DNA of 64,000 bases from Candidatus Sodalis endolongispinus (lineage in GTDB: Bacteria; Pseudomonadota; Gammaproteobacteria; Enterobacterales; Enterobacteriaceae): NCBI RefSeq assembly GCF_018777395.1, contig NZ_JAFJYC010000001.1, positions 2,604,001 through 2,668,000 on the forward strand. The letters run 5' to 3'. The notes beneath the pieces were generated by a model, which was not told where the DNA came from, did not search any database, and was given only the letters and a program-made list of their open reading frames with translations. Both the position numbers and the translations under genes were made by a program. Shown in pieces: positions 28,183-37,508 of this stretch (position 1 is its first letter; each line of letters opens with the position of its first letter).

Positions 28183-28598
28183 CCCCTTCCCCCCGGTTTG
28201 GGCTGTGACTAAAGCTGCGAACCAGTAGAGTATTTACGTTTTTTTTCAATGCCAACGCCACATTACCTTTCAATTCTGATATTACTTCCAATCCCATTTT
28301 CATTTTCAATTCTAACTAAATTCTATTTCCAATACTACCTTCCTTCTGAATTTTACTGTCTTATTTTGTGTTTCAGTTTAAATTATAACTTTAATCCCAA
28401 TCCAAAATAAAATTAGCACTTAAAGGATGAGCGTTGACTGCACGTAAGCTGTACCGTTTTACTTTATCCCCCAACCGCAGCAAACTGGGTTATTTAACCG
28501 GGATTTACGTTAACCGGGTAATATGAATAAGCTATTCGCCACCGTAGCCATCTGCAGGTGTTTTGTTTAAAAAGGAACTGTTAATAAGGGATTAATTC
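28183..28598. promoter_or_regulatory. Gene-free, pyrimidine-rich leader before the Ail-like gene
   Basis: 416 bp with no gene. From ~28235 to ~28415 the + strand is strikingly poor in G and built of loosely repeated TTCCAAT / TTTCAATTCT words. 28420-28598 looks like the promoter region of the following outer-membrane protein gene; an AAGGG at about 8 bp before the ATG is its ribosome-binding site. Confidence 0.6.
28491..28507 (+). promoter_or_regulatory. Possible PhoP box upstream of the Ail-like gene
   Basis: TATTTA-ACCGG-GATTTA: a direct repeat with 5-bp spacer resembling the PhoP consensus (T)GTTTA-N5-(T)GTTTA, each half with one or two mismatches, ~92 bp upstream of the start codon. Ail/PagC/OmpX-family genes are often PhoP-controlled; this is a weak sequence match. 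Confidence 0.3.
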
Positions 28599-29201
28599 AT
28601 GAAAACACAGTTTTCAATTCTCGTCCTTGGCGCCGCCTTAGCGTTACCCGTGAAAGCCTTAGCCGATTACCATAATCTCAGCGCCGGCTACCTGCACAGT
28701 AATATAGCAAACGATATCGATGGCGGGCCATCTCACACTGGCCGGCTGGACGGGGTCAATATCAAATATCGTTATGAATGGGGCGAGCCTCTCAGCCTCA
28801 TCGGCTCGCTGAGCTATATGACCGCCAACGCCTACAGCCACCGGGTGGTCGAAAATAAGCTTCAGGAGGATTTACGCTATCGCTATAGCGCGGTATCGCT
28901 CACGGCAGGCCCCACCTGGCGTTTCAATGACTACGTCTCTGTTTATAGCGTTATCGGCGTGAATTACGATAATTATTCATTTCACGCCAAACAATCCACC
29001 TTTAAGACTGGCGCTGCGCAGGCTATAGGTCATAGCCTCTCTCGGCTTCAAAGAGCCTCTTTCGCCTATGGCGCAGGCGTACAAATCAACCCGGTGGAAC
29101 ATATGATCATTGACTTGGGCTATGAAGCCAGCCGCTTCAATCCTGACGGGCTCACCCTCACCCGGAACTCATTGCTGTTCGGCGTCGGTTATCGTTTCTG
29201 A
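28599..29201 (+). CDS. Ail/Lom/OmpX-family outer-membrane beta-barrel protein
   Basis: 200 residues. Signal peptide MKTQFSILVLGAALALPVKALA. Eight-stranded barrel pattern with alternating hydrophobic residues (HNLSAGYLHS, LDGVNIKYRYEW, LSLIGSLSYM, RYRYSAVSLTAGPTWRFN, VSVYSVIGVNY, FAYGAGVQINPVEHMIIDLGYE) and terminal F (SLLFGVGYRF) for BAM recognition. Family members mediate adhesion, serum resistance or host entry. Which member it is cannot be told. Confidence 0.85.
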   Translation: MKTQFSILVLGAALALPVKALADYHNLSAGYLHSNIANDIDGGPSHTGRLDGVNIKYRYEWGEPLSLIGSLSYMTANAYSHRVVENKLQEDLRYRYSAVSLTAGPTWRFNDYVSVYSVIGVNYDNYSFHAKQSTFKTGAAQAIGHSLSRLQRASFAYGAGVQINPVEHMIIDLGYEASRFNPDGLTLTRNSLLFGVGYRF

Positions 29202-29232
29202 ACGCTAAGCGGCATACCGCCGTATCAGCCAT

Positions 29233-29340
29233 AGCACCGTAAGCCTCTTTAGCACCGTTGGTACCATTAGCACTATTAGCACCGTTAACACCGTTGGCAC
29301 CGTTTGCACGGTTGACATTGTTAGCGCCGTCAGTGCGGTA
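29233..29340. repeat. Twelve-unit 9-bp tandem array (AGCACCGTT)
   Basis: Degenerate units of consensus AGCACCGTT run without gaps from 29233 to 29340. On the minus strand they encode (N-G-A/V/T)n in an open frame 29158-29391 that has no recognisable start context or homologue. The rest of 29202-29596 holds no gene; it should contain the promoter of the MFS gene. Confidence 0.8.
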
Positions 29341-29596
29341 GCGCCAGAAGCCACGGAAGCGGAGCGGACGGATTGTGTGACAGCTGTCCAAAAATTAAAC
29401 ATGGGGTCGCTATCGCCGTGGCCCCCTTTCAGGCAAACGTCAAGTCAGCAAATGGTTGACTAACAAGATAAAAAATCGCGTTAGGTCACAGAAGGCAGGT
29501 TTGCATTGTTTAACATTGGGCATATGTAATATGGCCTTGCGCTATGGGACGGACAAAACTCTCGACTAACTCAAGCTATCCGATACGAGGCTAGTC

Positions 29597-30938
29597 ATGA
29601 GTCGCCATTCCGCCGTTGAACCCGCTGACGAAGAAGAAATGATTCGTCAGGCATGTCGACAGTTTTTTAAACGCATAATACCGATGCTGGTTATTATGCT
29701 TATTGTCAATCAAATCGATCGGTCCAATATCGGTTTCATTAAAGCGCAACTCGCGGCAGATGCCGGCGTCAGCGCGGCTGCCTTTGGTCTGTGCGCCGGC
29801 CTGTTTTTTGTTGGCTATGCGCTGTTTGAAGTGCCGAGCAATATGTTCATGGCACGTTACGGTGCCCGCGTCTGGCTCACCAGCATTATGATTACCTGTG
29901 GATTAGTGGTGTTTTGCACCGGTTTTATTACCTCTCCGGTTCAGTTCTATATTTTACGTTTCTTGCTCGGCGTGGCCGAAGCCGGCTTTTTCCCGGGAAT
30001 ATTATTTTATTTTCGCCAGTGGGTACCCAACGCCTACCGGGGACGGGCAACCGCGATGATATTAAGCGCTTCAGAGGCGGCGTTTCTGTTTTCCGGGCCG
30101 ATAACCGGTGCCATCCTCAGCATGCATAATGTGCTGACGATCCCCGGCTGGAAATGGGTGATGTTTTTGGAAGGTTTTTTTTCGATAGCAATTGGTGTTA
30201 TCGCTTCATTTGTTCTGGTGTCTTCTCCCCGGCAGGCCCGTTGGCTGAGCGCGCGTGAACGCGACGCCCTTACCAGAGTGCTGGCGGAAGAGGAAGCCAC
30301 GCGCAGTCGCCTGCAGTCGGGCGGCCCCCTCACGCATGGCACTACTTTTTGACCGGCAGATGCTGTTTTATTGCTCGATTTTCTTCACCATGACGATGAC
30401 TGGCTACACACTGGTCTTCTGGCTACCGCAAATTATTCGCCACATTCACGGGTTTGGCGAGTTCGATATCTGCCTGCTCACCGCGATCCCCTGGCTTTGC
30501 GCTATTATCGCCATCAATCTGGTGGGAAAAATCAGTGACCGTTTCCGCCATGTGCTGGACAAAGCGCTGGCGATGCTTATCGCCGCGCTCTGCACGTTTT
30601 TAGCGACCCTGGGCAATCCCTGGTTTGGCTTTGTCGCCATGTGCATCGCCTGCATCGGCTCCAAAACCAGCGCCACGTTCTTCTGGCAGATGCCCCAGGG
30701 CTCGCTGCCGGTCAGTATTGTTGCTCCCGGGATTGTACTCATTAATTCGATCGGTAATTTGGGCGGTTTTTTTGCCCCTGCCGTGTTCGGTTATCTGGAG
30801 CAGAAGACCGGTAGCACCACGGGCGGTTTGTATGCGCTTACCGCCGTATCGGTCGTCGCCGCCGTCTACCTGTTATGCCGCCGTACGGATGGCCACCGCG
30901 GCACGCCACCACCGGACATGGCGAGCAAAAAGGTCTGA
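29597..30938 (+). pseudogene. MFS transporter (anion:cation symporter family), one frameshift
   Basis: Two overlapping frames together make a normal ~430-residue MFS protein. The first (29597-~30330) has six helices with motif QIDRSNIGFIKAQL and FEVPSNMFMARYGARVW, typical of the ACS family (organic-acid anion uptake such as tartrate, glucarate or phthalate). The C-terminal half continues in another frame (ALLFDRQMLFYCSIFFTMTMTG to 30938). The shift lies in the cytoplasmic loop near GGCGGCCCCCTCACG (30321-30336), so only six helices would be made. Substrate cannot be assigned. Confidence 0.85.
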
Positions 30939-30964
30939 CGCCGCGATGCGAAACGTTGATAACT

Positions 30965-31002
30965 ACTCTTCCAGCCCATGGCGGTTCTCGGCGCCAATCC
31001 CC
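30965..31002 (-). other. Duplicated remnant of the aldA 3' end
   Basis: On the minus strand this stretch encodes GIGAENRHGLEE and parallels the aldA C-terminus GIGGADGRHGLEEYLQ at 31081-31122 (~75 percent identical DNA). It looks like a decayed duplicate of the end of aldA or of a second aldehyde dehydrogenase gene. Confidence 0.55.
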
Positions 31003-31003
31003 G

Positions 31004-31027
31004 GGACCAGAGCGTCCGCCCTGGTCC
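31004..31027. terminator. Hairpin between convergent MFS gene and aldA
   Basis: GGACCAG-N10-CTGGTCC, perfect 7-bp stem, no strong T-tract. Located between two convergent genes, so a bidirectional terminator is plausible. Confidence 0.35.
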
Positions 31028-31039
31028 TATGTATAAAGA

Positions 31040-32482
31040 TCAGGATTGGTATTGCAGATAAACCACATGGGTTTGCAAATACTCTTCCAGGCCATGTCGG
31101 CCGTCGGCGCCGCCGATCCCCGATTTACGCCAGCCGGCGTGGAAACCCTGCATCGCCTCGAAGTTTTCTCTGTTGATGTAGGTTTCGCCAAACTTCGGCT
31201 TTTTAATAGCCGTCATGGCGGTATTAAGATTGGTGGTGTAAATCGACGATGTTAGCCCAAACTCGCAATCGTTGGCCATGTTTACCGCCTCATCGAGCGT
31301 GGAGAAGGTGGTCACCGGCAAGACCGGGCCGAAGGTTTCTTCATGCATGATGTCCATCTCATGGCGCACGTCTACCAATAGAGTCGGCTGGAAAAAGAAG
31401 CCCTTACCTTCGGCCCGTTTACCGCCGGTCACCAGGGTTGCGCCTTGGGAGACGGCGCGGTCTACTTTCTCCTGCACCCCTTTGAGGGAGACTTCATCAA
31501 TCAGCGGCCCCATATCCAGCGCGTCCTGTTCGGCTGGGTTGCCGAAGGTCACCTCCTTAAACGCCTGGGTCAGCCGGCTGATAAACGCGTCCTTGATACT
31601 TTCCTGCACATACACCCTCTCGGCGCAGTTACACACCTGCCCGGTGTTGATCACCCGAGACGCGACGATGGCCTTCACCGCCAGCGTCAAATCCGCGTCA
31701 GCCATGACGATAGCCGGCGCCTTGCCGCCCAGCTCCAGCGATACCTTGATAATGTTTTTCGCTGCAGCGGCCATCGTTTGTTCCCCCGCCGACACGCTGC
31801 CGGTCAGGCTGACCATGCCGACTTTCGGGTTGGAGGCCAGTTCATTGCCTACGACGGAGCCGCGGCCGGTCACCAGATTGAACACGCCCTTCGGCAGTCC
31901 GACCTCGTGGACGATTTCGGCGAACGCAATGGCGTTATTGGGCGTTAACTGGCTGGGTTTCACCACAATGGTGTTGCCGGTCACCAGCGCCGGCGCCGCT
32001 TTACGCGCCACCAGAAAGAACGGGAGGTTCCACGGCAGGATACCGGTAGTTAAGCCGATAGCTTTTTTGAAGACGAAGATATTTTCGTCACGCTGGTCGC
32101 TTTGTACGATTTCCCCTTCATAACGCCGCGCCCATTCCGCCATATAATCCAGATAATCCGCGGTGAATAACACCTCGGTATTGGCCAGGGCGCGAGTTTT
32201 ACCGCCTTCGGCGATAATGATGTCGGTGAGCGCCTGCTCGCGGGCGCGGATGCCCGCTGCGATTTTATGCAGCCAGACGCCACGTTCCTGAGCCGGCAAA
32301 TCCTCCCAGGCGTCCTGGGCGCGCTCGGCGGCATCAATGGCGTTTCTGACATCCTCCACCCCGGCGTCGGGAACGCGGGAGATTATCTCTTCGGTCGCAG
32401 GGTTGAGCACCTCAATCCACTTATCGCCCTGATGGGTGACGAATTGCCCGTCGATATACATTTTCTGCTGCTTAACTGTCAT
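31040..32482 (-). CDS. aldA: Lactaldehyde/glycolaldehyde dehydrogenase AldA
   Basis: 480 residues, the family length. NAD-dependent aldehyde dehydrogenase; substrates in E. coli are L-lactaldehyde and glycolaldehyde. NAD-binding NTIVVKPSQLTPNNAIAFAEI and SLTGSVSAGEQTMAAA; general-base Glu in SLELGGKAPAIVM; catalytic Cys in NTGQVCNCAERVYVQ; C-terminal KSGIGGADGRHGLEEYLQTHVVYLQYQ. Start MTVKQQKMYIDGQFVTHQGD. Intact between two decayed regions. Confidence 0.93.
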   Translation of the reverse strand: MTVKQQKMYIDGQFVTHQGDKWIEVLNPATEEIISRVPDAGVEDVRNAIDAAERAQDAWEDLPAQERGVWLHKIAAGIRAREQALTDIIIAEGGKTRALANTEVLFTADYLDYMAEWARRYEGEIVQSDQRDENIFVFKKAIGLTTGILPWNLPFFLVARKAAPALVTGNTIVVKPSQLTPNNAIAFAEIVHEVGLPKGVFNLVTGRGSVVGNELASNPKVGMVSLTGSVSAGEQTMAAAAKNIIKVSLELGGKAPAIVMADADLTLAVKAIVASRVINTGQVCNCAERVYVQESIKDAFISRLTQAFKEVTFGNPAEQDALDMGPLIDEVSLKGVQEKVDRAVSQGATLVTGGKRAEGKGFFFQPTLLVDVRHEMDIMHEETFGPVLPVTTFSTLDEAVNMANDCEFGLTSSIYTTNLNTAMTAIKKPKFGETYINRENFEAMQGFHAGWRKSGIGGADGRHGLEEYLQTHVVYLQYQS

Positions 32483-33177
32483 GAGAGCCGCTCCATTAAA
32501 GAAATGTTGGGAAAATGTTACGCGTTTGCCTCACGTTTTACCGCGCCCTCGTTGAGAAAGCAATTCATTGGGCGGCAGACGCCACAGGGGCAAAATACGG
32601 CAGCGGGCGGCGACGGGTTTCACCCGCGCCAGCAAGAAGTGATAGATATAAGCGCTTTGAAAACAGACTATTACTTCTCATACGCGCCAGGTTTGCCTTC
32701 TGGCGCCGACAGGTTTTGACAACCCCTACGCCGGGAATAACCGATAATGATAACGGACGTAGCCCTCGGTGCGCCTTTTCGGTTCTGCCATTTAGGCGGT
32801 CAAGTTGGCAATAGTACAAAGAGAAACACGATTTCGGTCACAAATCACGGCCTGGCCGCGGCATTCCTTTCCGCTGGCCGGAAAAGGAAATCCTAGGGTC
32901 ACTGCAGCAAGAAATTTGTCAAATTATGAAGAGCATCACATTTTGTTAATTCCGTGCACAAACGAACCCTGCAGCACCGCTGACTTGATGGCTCGGCGAT
33001 CGCACCGCCGGTCACAACAGTACGGTTCGCACGCTGCAAAGCCTGGCGACCGCACCGCCTGCCACAACGGCGTTACCCTGCCCCCGGCTTTGGCGTCCCC
33101 CCGGGGGGGACAACGTTCCATCAGCGCTGTGGATGCCGCTTCGAGATTCCCGATGGGCGGATAATCCAGGGCCAACT
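32483..33177. other. Intergenic region upstream of aldA, no gene recognised
   Basis: About 700 bp without a supported gene. It must contain the aldA promoter near 32490-32600. An imperfect direct repeat (GGCGATCGCACCGCCGGTCA near 32994, GGCGACCGCACCGCCTGCCA near 33045) is visible. The rest shows no protein similarity I recognise. Confidence 0.4.
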
Positions 33178-34203
33178 CTATTTCCGTTTGGGATCCCGCA
33201 GCGAGTCGAGGGCGCCGTTACCTTCATCATCGGCGAGACGGTCTTTATCGACCAACAGCGGATCATCGTCCTCTGTTAATAAATGATCCTCAGCGCGCAA
33301 CAGATGTCCGCCGGTCGCCGAATATGCCTCCTCACCGGTGCGCTTATCATCAATATGCTCAATGTCCACTTCCTGTTAGCGCAGGATTTCGTTCACCCGC
33401 GCGACCCGATCGGAACCGTCGGTGCGCACCACCACACCCTCCACGATGCCGGCGGTTTTATTGATAACCGGCTCTTCACGGGTTTCGGTAACTTCGACGG
33501 TTTTATCCGAACAGTCAACCTCATCCAGATAGGCAGGTTCGTCCCTGGCGCGCCGGAAGATATCGGCATGTTGCTCATGTAGCGCCACATCAGCCTGCAC
33601 ATCCTCCTCCTCCACATAGCGCCGCACGCGCGTTGCGCCTTCTTTGACGACGCGTTTGCCCACCTCCAGCTGATCTTCCGCCAGGCGCAAGACTTCCTCA
33701 CGCGGCGCGTCATGGGGGTGCGCAGTACGGCGTAATGCATCCTCGTCTTCGCCATACGCCGGTGAGCCATCGCGTGCAGCACCCGGCGCATCCGGCAATA
33801 CCTCGCGGCTAACGGGCAACAGCGCCTCATCTTCATAGTCGGGAGCGGCAGCGCCGGCCTGCGGTACATCCAGAGGGGATGACGTGCCATACTCTGCGCC
33901 ATCGCGGCCATAGCCGGTGTCGGTACCGCCTGCATAGTCAGCACCGGCGCCAGCCGCGGCACCGCTCGCTTCCAGAATAGCGAGCGCCTGCGTATACAGT
34001 TGTGCATTGTCTTTATCGACGCCGGTACCGAACAGGGGCTGCCACAGGCTGGGATGACGAATTGCCTTCCCTTCCGATTGCAAGTTTTCGCCGGAGATAA
34101 TGCTGACGTCGTGATTAGCAAAACCGGCCGCCTCAAGTTCCCGCCGGGCATCTTTCGCCTGCGGGAGGGTATCGAACAACGTTACGATTTTTTCGTGTGC
34201 CAT
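33178..34203 (-). pseudogene. DUF2382 (YsnF/AvaK) stress protein with premature stop
   Basis: N-terminal ~85 residues form a general-stress (GSP13/YflT-like) domain: KIVTLFDTLPQAKDARRELEAAGFANHDVSIISG. An acidic linker follows, then the DUF2382 domain (LRLAEDQLEVGKRVVKEGATRVRRYVEEEDV..ETREEPVINKTAGIVEGVVVR). The protein stops at 33376 with TAA, but the same frame continues without change (QEVDIEHIDDKRTGEEAY..., to 33178), and family members usually carry such a continuation after the DUF2382 core. A CAA-to-TAA change would explain it. The truncated 275-residue form may still fold. Next to a second DUF2382 gene. Confidence 0.75.
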
Positions 34204-34238
34204 AATTGCTACCTCGTTAAAGGGGTAAATTGTTACGC

Positions 34239-34673
34239 TTAATCATTATCCCGCTGTTTTTCCATGGTAATATCCTGACTACGCAACGTCACACTCTCCT
34301 GATAAGGGACGGCGGTCGTCACTTTAAGAATGTGGATCTCTTCCCGGAAAACCAATGTGCGCACCACTTCAACATGCTCATCTACCACCGGAATAATCAT
34401 GACGCCCTCTTCCTCGCGGATCGCGGGATGGTTTTCCAGCGGCGTCCCTTTTTCGACACGATGTATCTCGATGTTTTCCTGTTTCAGCCACGCCTCAATA
34501 GCTTCCTCACGCTCGGTCGTCCGGCGCGTTATCGTTACACGGCCCTGCACCACCTGCCGTTTCGCCACCGCCACCTGCTCTTGGGCTAATGACAGAGTCG
34601 ACTGAGTGGTTCCCGACGCTTCCCCCTCTGTTTGCGCAGGCAGCGGCGAGTTATCCGCCGATTGATTGCTCAT
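34239..34673 (-). CDS. DUF2382 (YsnF/AvaK-type) protein, short form
   Basis: 144 residues, made almost entirely of the DUF2382 domain: LSLAQEQVAVAKRQVVQGRVTITRRTTEREEAIEAWLKQENIEIHRVEKG. Such proteins in cyanobacteria, Deinococcus and some proteobacteria are linked to stress, but the molecular role is unknown. 35 bp upstream of the longer paralogue on the same strand, likely co-transcribed. Confidence 0.75.
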   Translation of the reverse strand: MSNQSADNSPLPAQTEGEASGTTQSTLSLAQEQVAVAKRQVVQGRVTITRRTTEREEAIEAWLKQENIEIHRVEKGTPLENHPAIREEEGVMIIPVVDEHVEVVRTLVFREEIHILKVTTAVPYQESVTLRSQDITMEKQRDND

Positions 34674-35362
34674 CGCTCGATTCTACCCCCTCGTCCTCAC
34701 TGGCGCTATTTGATTAATAATGCTGATATTTTCTCTTATTAACCGGGTAAAATATCTGATTAATTATGAGTCAAATAATTATTTACTCATTTCAACAATA
34801 GCCCAAAAAAGGCGGGCTCGCCGGTGGGAAGTGAAATATGTTTATCCCTTATCCTTACCGCCTAACCGAAGCAGCGTTGGCAAAACACATTAGCGATAGA
34901 AACGTTTTTCTACTAAAAGACAGACCGACGATAATGACTGCGGGTATCTCATTACCGCATCAGCCTTTTTTGGCAACACCCAGCGTAGGGATGTTGCTCA
35001 CGGCTATCTCTGGCTTAGGCGGGAGCACACCGGCACAACAGCAGCGGGTCCGTTGCTAGCGCACGCCCGTGGAAGGAGATCAAAAAGGAGATGCCGGATT
35101 TTTAGCGCTTGCTAGCGGCATCTGTGGAGTTGGTGCCTGGGCCGCCATACCTGCAGGTGTTCGGGGCGGGCTGGTGGACACAAATAGAGCCAGATACGCT
35201 GTTTTCCGATCAATTTCGCCGCCCGTCAGACCGAAAAGGCGTTTTATCCCCGCGAAGGGGGCCGACAGTCCGTGAGGAAACAACCGAAAAAACCGGGCCA
35301 TTGCCCCCTTCACCAACACGGCGGCACGGGAGCTTGTGCGTCGTAAAAATCCGTTTCGGATG
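34674..35362. other. Intergenic region, no gene recognised
   Basis: About 690 bp. AT-rich 34690-34810 likely holds the promoter of the DUF2382 pair (minus strand). From 34830 to 35360 several short open frames exist on both strands, but none shows a family motif, a good ribosome-binding site or consistent codon use. It may be degraded coding sequence. Confidence 0.4.
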
Positions 35363-36619
35363 TCATCCGCCATGCTCGGCGACAGCACAACGCTGAAAAC
35401 GGCTATCGACCCGTTTGGCGAACCAGGCGGTTGTCAATTCGCGGGTGATCTTCTGGCTTGCCAGTTTAATGCCGGGCAGCCTCTCCCGCGGTAACCGTTT
35501 ACCGCCGCGCTCCGCCAGAGCGAACACCTGCCGATAGAGGGCCGTTTGCGCAAAGCTTTCTCGCTCCCCCTGCTGAAGCATGCGGTGGACTGCCGTGTCG
35601 CTTAATCCCAGCGCTTGTTGCACCGAAAGCAGCGCCTGCTACGTCTCCCCGGGACTGTCTGAAGCGTAGTCGATCACACCGCCGTCGAGCGCCAGCGTTT
35701 TACCGGTAATGCGGCTAACCGCAGCTTGAAAAGCGGCGTTACGGCTGGCGTACCAGCCGGCATTGTAATCGGCAAAACGGTAGAGCGGCTGGGAATAGCC
35801 GGCCGGATAGCCAAGCAAATGCGCGACGCCAAAATAAATCCCCCCGCGGCGGGTGAACACCTCCTGACGCGGCGTCCCCGACATGGGGTAATGGCTGGCG
35901 TGGGCCTGGGCAAAGGCGATGCTGACCTGCATGGGGCCCGCAGTATGAACCGGGTTCAGGTTACCGAACAATTGCTGTCCCATCGGCACCCCGTCGATAA
36001 AATCATCAAACAGATCGCTGAGATCTTTCTCGCTGCGTACCTTATCCAGTCGTTCGCTGTAGCGACGACCGTCGGAGGAGGGAAGCAATAATGCAGCGTG
36101 GGCCACAAACGCCGGGATATGCCGTGCCTTGGCGCGGCGGTCGATCTCGCGCCTGGCGATATTTGCCAAATCAGGTACGGTGGGGTCGGCGTTAAAATTG
36201 GACTCCTGGCCGATAACGGCCAGGACGGAACAGATATTTTCCGTGCTGGCGGGGATCGACTGCGACGACAGCGCGGTGGCGATATCGGCGGCCCAACCCG
36301 GCCTGTCGCGTGCGCTGGCGGGTAACAGGCGCAGGACTTGTGCCCGCACCGCCTCCGGTTTGGCGCTGCCGGCTTGCTTACCCTGCTGGCTGCCGCAGCC
36401 GGCAAGGCCCAGCATTAAGGTTAACATCACAAGCGCCTTAATTCCCCGCCTGCGTGCGAGGTGAATGACGGGATTGAGCCTGATGTCGTGCTGCCATGTG
36501 CGGGCGCCGACGGAGTGAGGCAGTGGGCGAGCCGTAGATAACTTAAACCATCCAATGATGCGCAAAAAGTGATACCTATTGTCCTTACTGTTGATGCTAA
36601 CCCCCTTTGTTCGCCCCAA
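35363..36619 (-). pseudogene. yaiW: YaiW-type outer-membrane lipoprotein (DUF1615), premature stop
   Basis: Strong similarity to E. coli YaiW, a surface lipoprotein that affects uptake of some peptides: NICSVLAVIGQESNFNADPTVPDLANIARREIDRRA, GQQLFGNLNPVHTAGPMQVSIAFAQ, RFADYNAGWYASRNAAFQAAVSRI. A TAG at 35639-35641 interrupts the frame after DYASDSPGET, while the same frame continues to the family C-terminus (ITRELTTAWFAKRVDSRFQRC, stop 35363). The lipobox LGLAGC is ~75 residues from the first ATG, far too deep for a signal peptide, and no in-frame ATG/GTG lies at a suitable place, so the start may also be damaged. The true 5' limit is near 36470. Confidence 0.85.
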
Positions 36620-36921
36620 GGCAGTTGACGGGGTGCGCTGTCCGCAGAGCCCCGGGCCGCCGGCCGGCGATAGTTGCCCGGAAACGTTGCGTCCTGCGCC
36701 GAAAGCAGTATAGTATTTTCGGCCAACAATGGCGCGTCGGCCACGGCGTACCGTCCGACAGGCCAGTCTTGATGTTCAGCCGGTAACGCCATAGCGCTGC
36801 GGGACCGGCAGCTTGGCCCTGATACATTACGAGGGACCAGGGCGCAGGGCTAAGCGGCGAACGCGCCAACGCCTGCCGAATTGTGGCAGCAAGAGACAGT
36901 TCAACCTGGAGTGCAATCGTA
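36620..36921. other. Gap upstream of yhbP, no gene recognised
   Basis: Two overlapping minus-strand frames of ~90-120 codons cover this stretch with protein-like composition (…[18 protein letters not shown]…; …AEHQDWPVGRYAVADAPL…), but neither is recognisable. They could be a frameshifted remnant. The + strand contains the yhbP ribosome-binding site CTGGAG at ~36905. Confidence 0.35.
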
Positions 36922-37353
36922 ATGGATGATCAGCTGGCGGCCATTTGCCGCAAACAGCACGTTCTGACGCTGTGCGCCGGCAACATGGATGATCTCTGGT
37001 GCGCCAATTGCTTTTATGTGTTCCACGCGCCGGCGATGGCGCTATGGTTGTTGACCTCTAACCAAACTCGCCACGGCGAATTGATGCGCCAAAATGCGCG
37101 GGTAGCGGGAACTATTGCGCGACAACAGAAAACGGTAGCACTGATAAAAGGCGTACAGTACCGCGGCATTATTACCTGTCTGGAAGGCGAGGCCGAACGG
37201 CAGGCGCGTGGTTGCTACTATCATCGCTTCCCGCTGGCCAAAGCGATTTCCTCCCCCTCCCCGCTCTGGCAATTGAATCTGCTGGAGGTAAAAATGACCG
37301 ACAACACGCTGGGTTTTGGCAAAAAATTACGCTGGCAGCGGGAGATGCCCTGA
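36922..37353 (+). CDS. yhbP: YhbP family (UPF0306) flavin-oxidoreductase-like protein
   Basis: 143 residues from [20 protein letters not shown]. Matches E. coli Yhb[52 protein letters not shown], and the C-terminal [16 protein letters not shown]. PNPOx-like split-barrel fold; function unknown. Its neighbours differ from the E. coli yhbP locus, so it has been moved. Confidence 0.8.
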   Translation: MDDQLAAICRKQHVLTLCAGNMDDLWCANCFYVFHAPAMALWLLTSNQTRHGELMRQNARVAGTIARQQKTVALIKGVQYRGIITCLEGEAERQARGCYYHRFPLAKAISSPSPLWQLNLLEVKMTDNTLGFGKKLRWQREMP

Positions 37354-37508
37354 GTCAACATTCCCTTTACGGCCCGTAGGCTGCCGCACCAGGCTACTTT
37401 AACTCCCGCCGCCTGTGCTAACGCGTCGTGTTACAGCACTGTTGCAATGCCCGGGAAAACAGTAACTCGTCTGCGCTGCCGGTTTGTGTCGCCGTCCAGA
37501 GGCAATAA

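Noticed and set aside
29158..29391. A 77-codon minus-strand gene across the 9-bp array
   Set aside because: No ribosome-binding site or homologue; the frame is open only because the 9-bp units happen to lack stops. Kept as a repeat, not a CDS.
35080..35396. Overlapping ~100-codon frames on both strands between the DUF2382 genes and yaiW
   Set aside because: Neither has a plausible start or recognisable domain, and they mirror each other; treated as non-coding or degraded.
33376..35641. Stop-codon recoding (selenocysteine, pyrrolysine or suppressor use) to explain in-frame stops
   Set aside because: TAA, TAG and TGA are all involved and other genes in the window use all three as normal stops; pseudogenisation is simpler.
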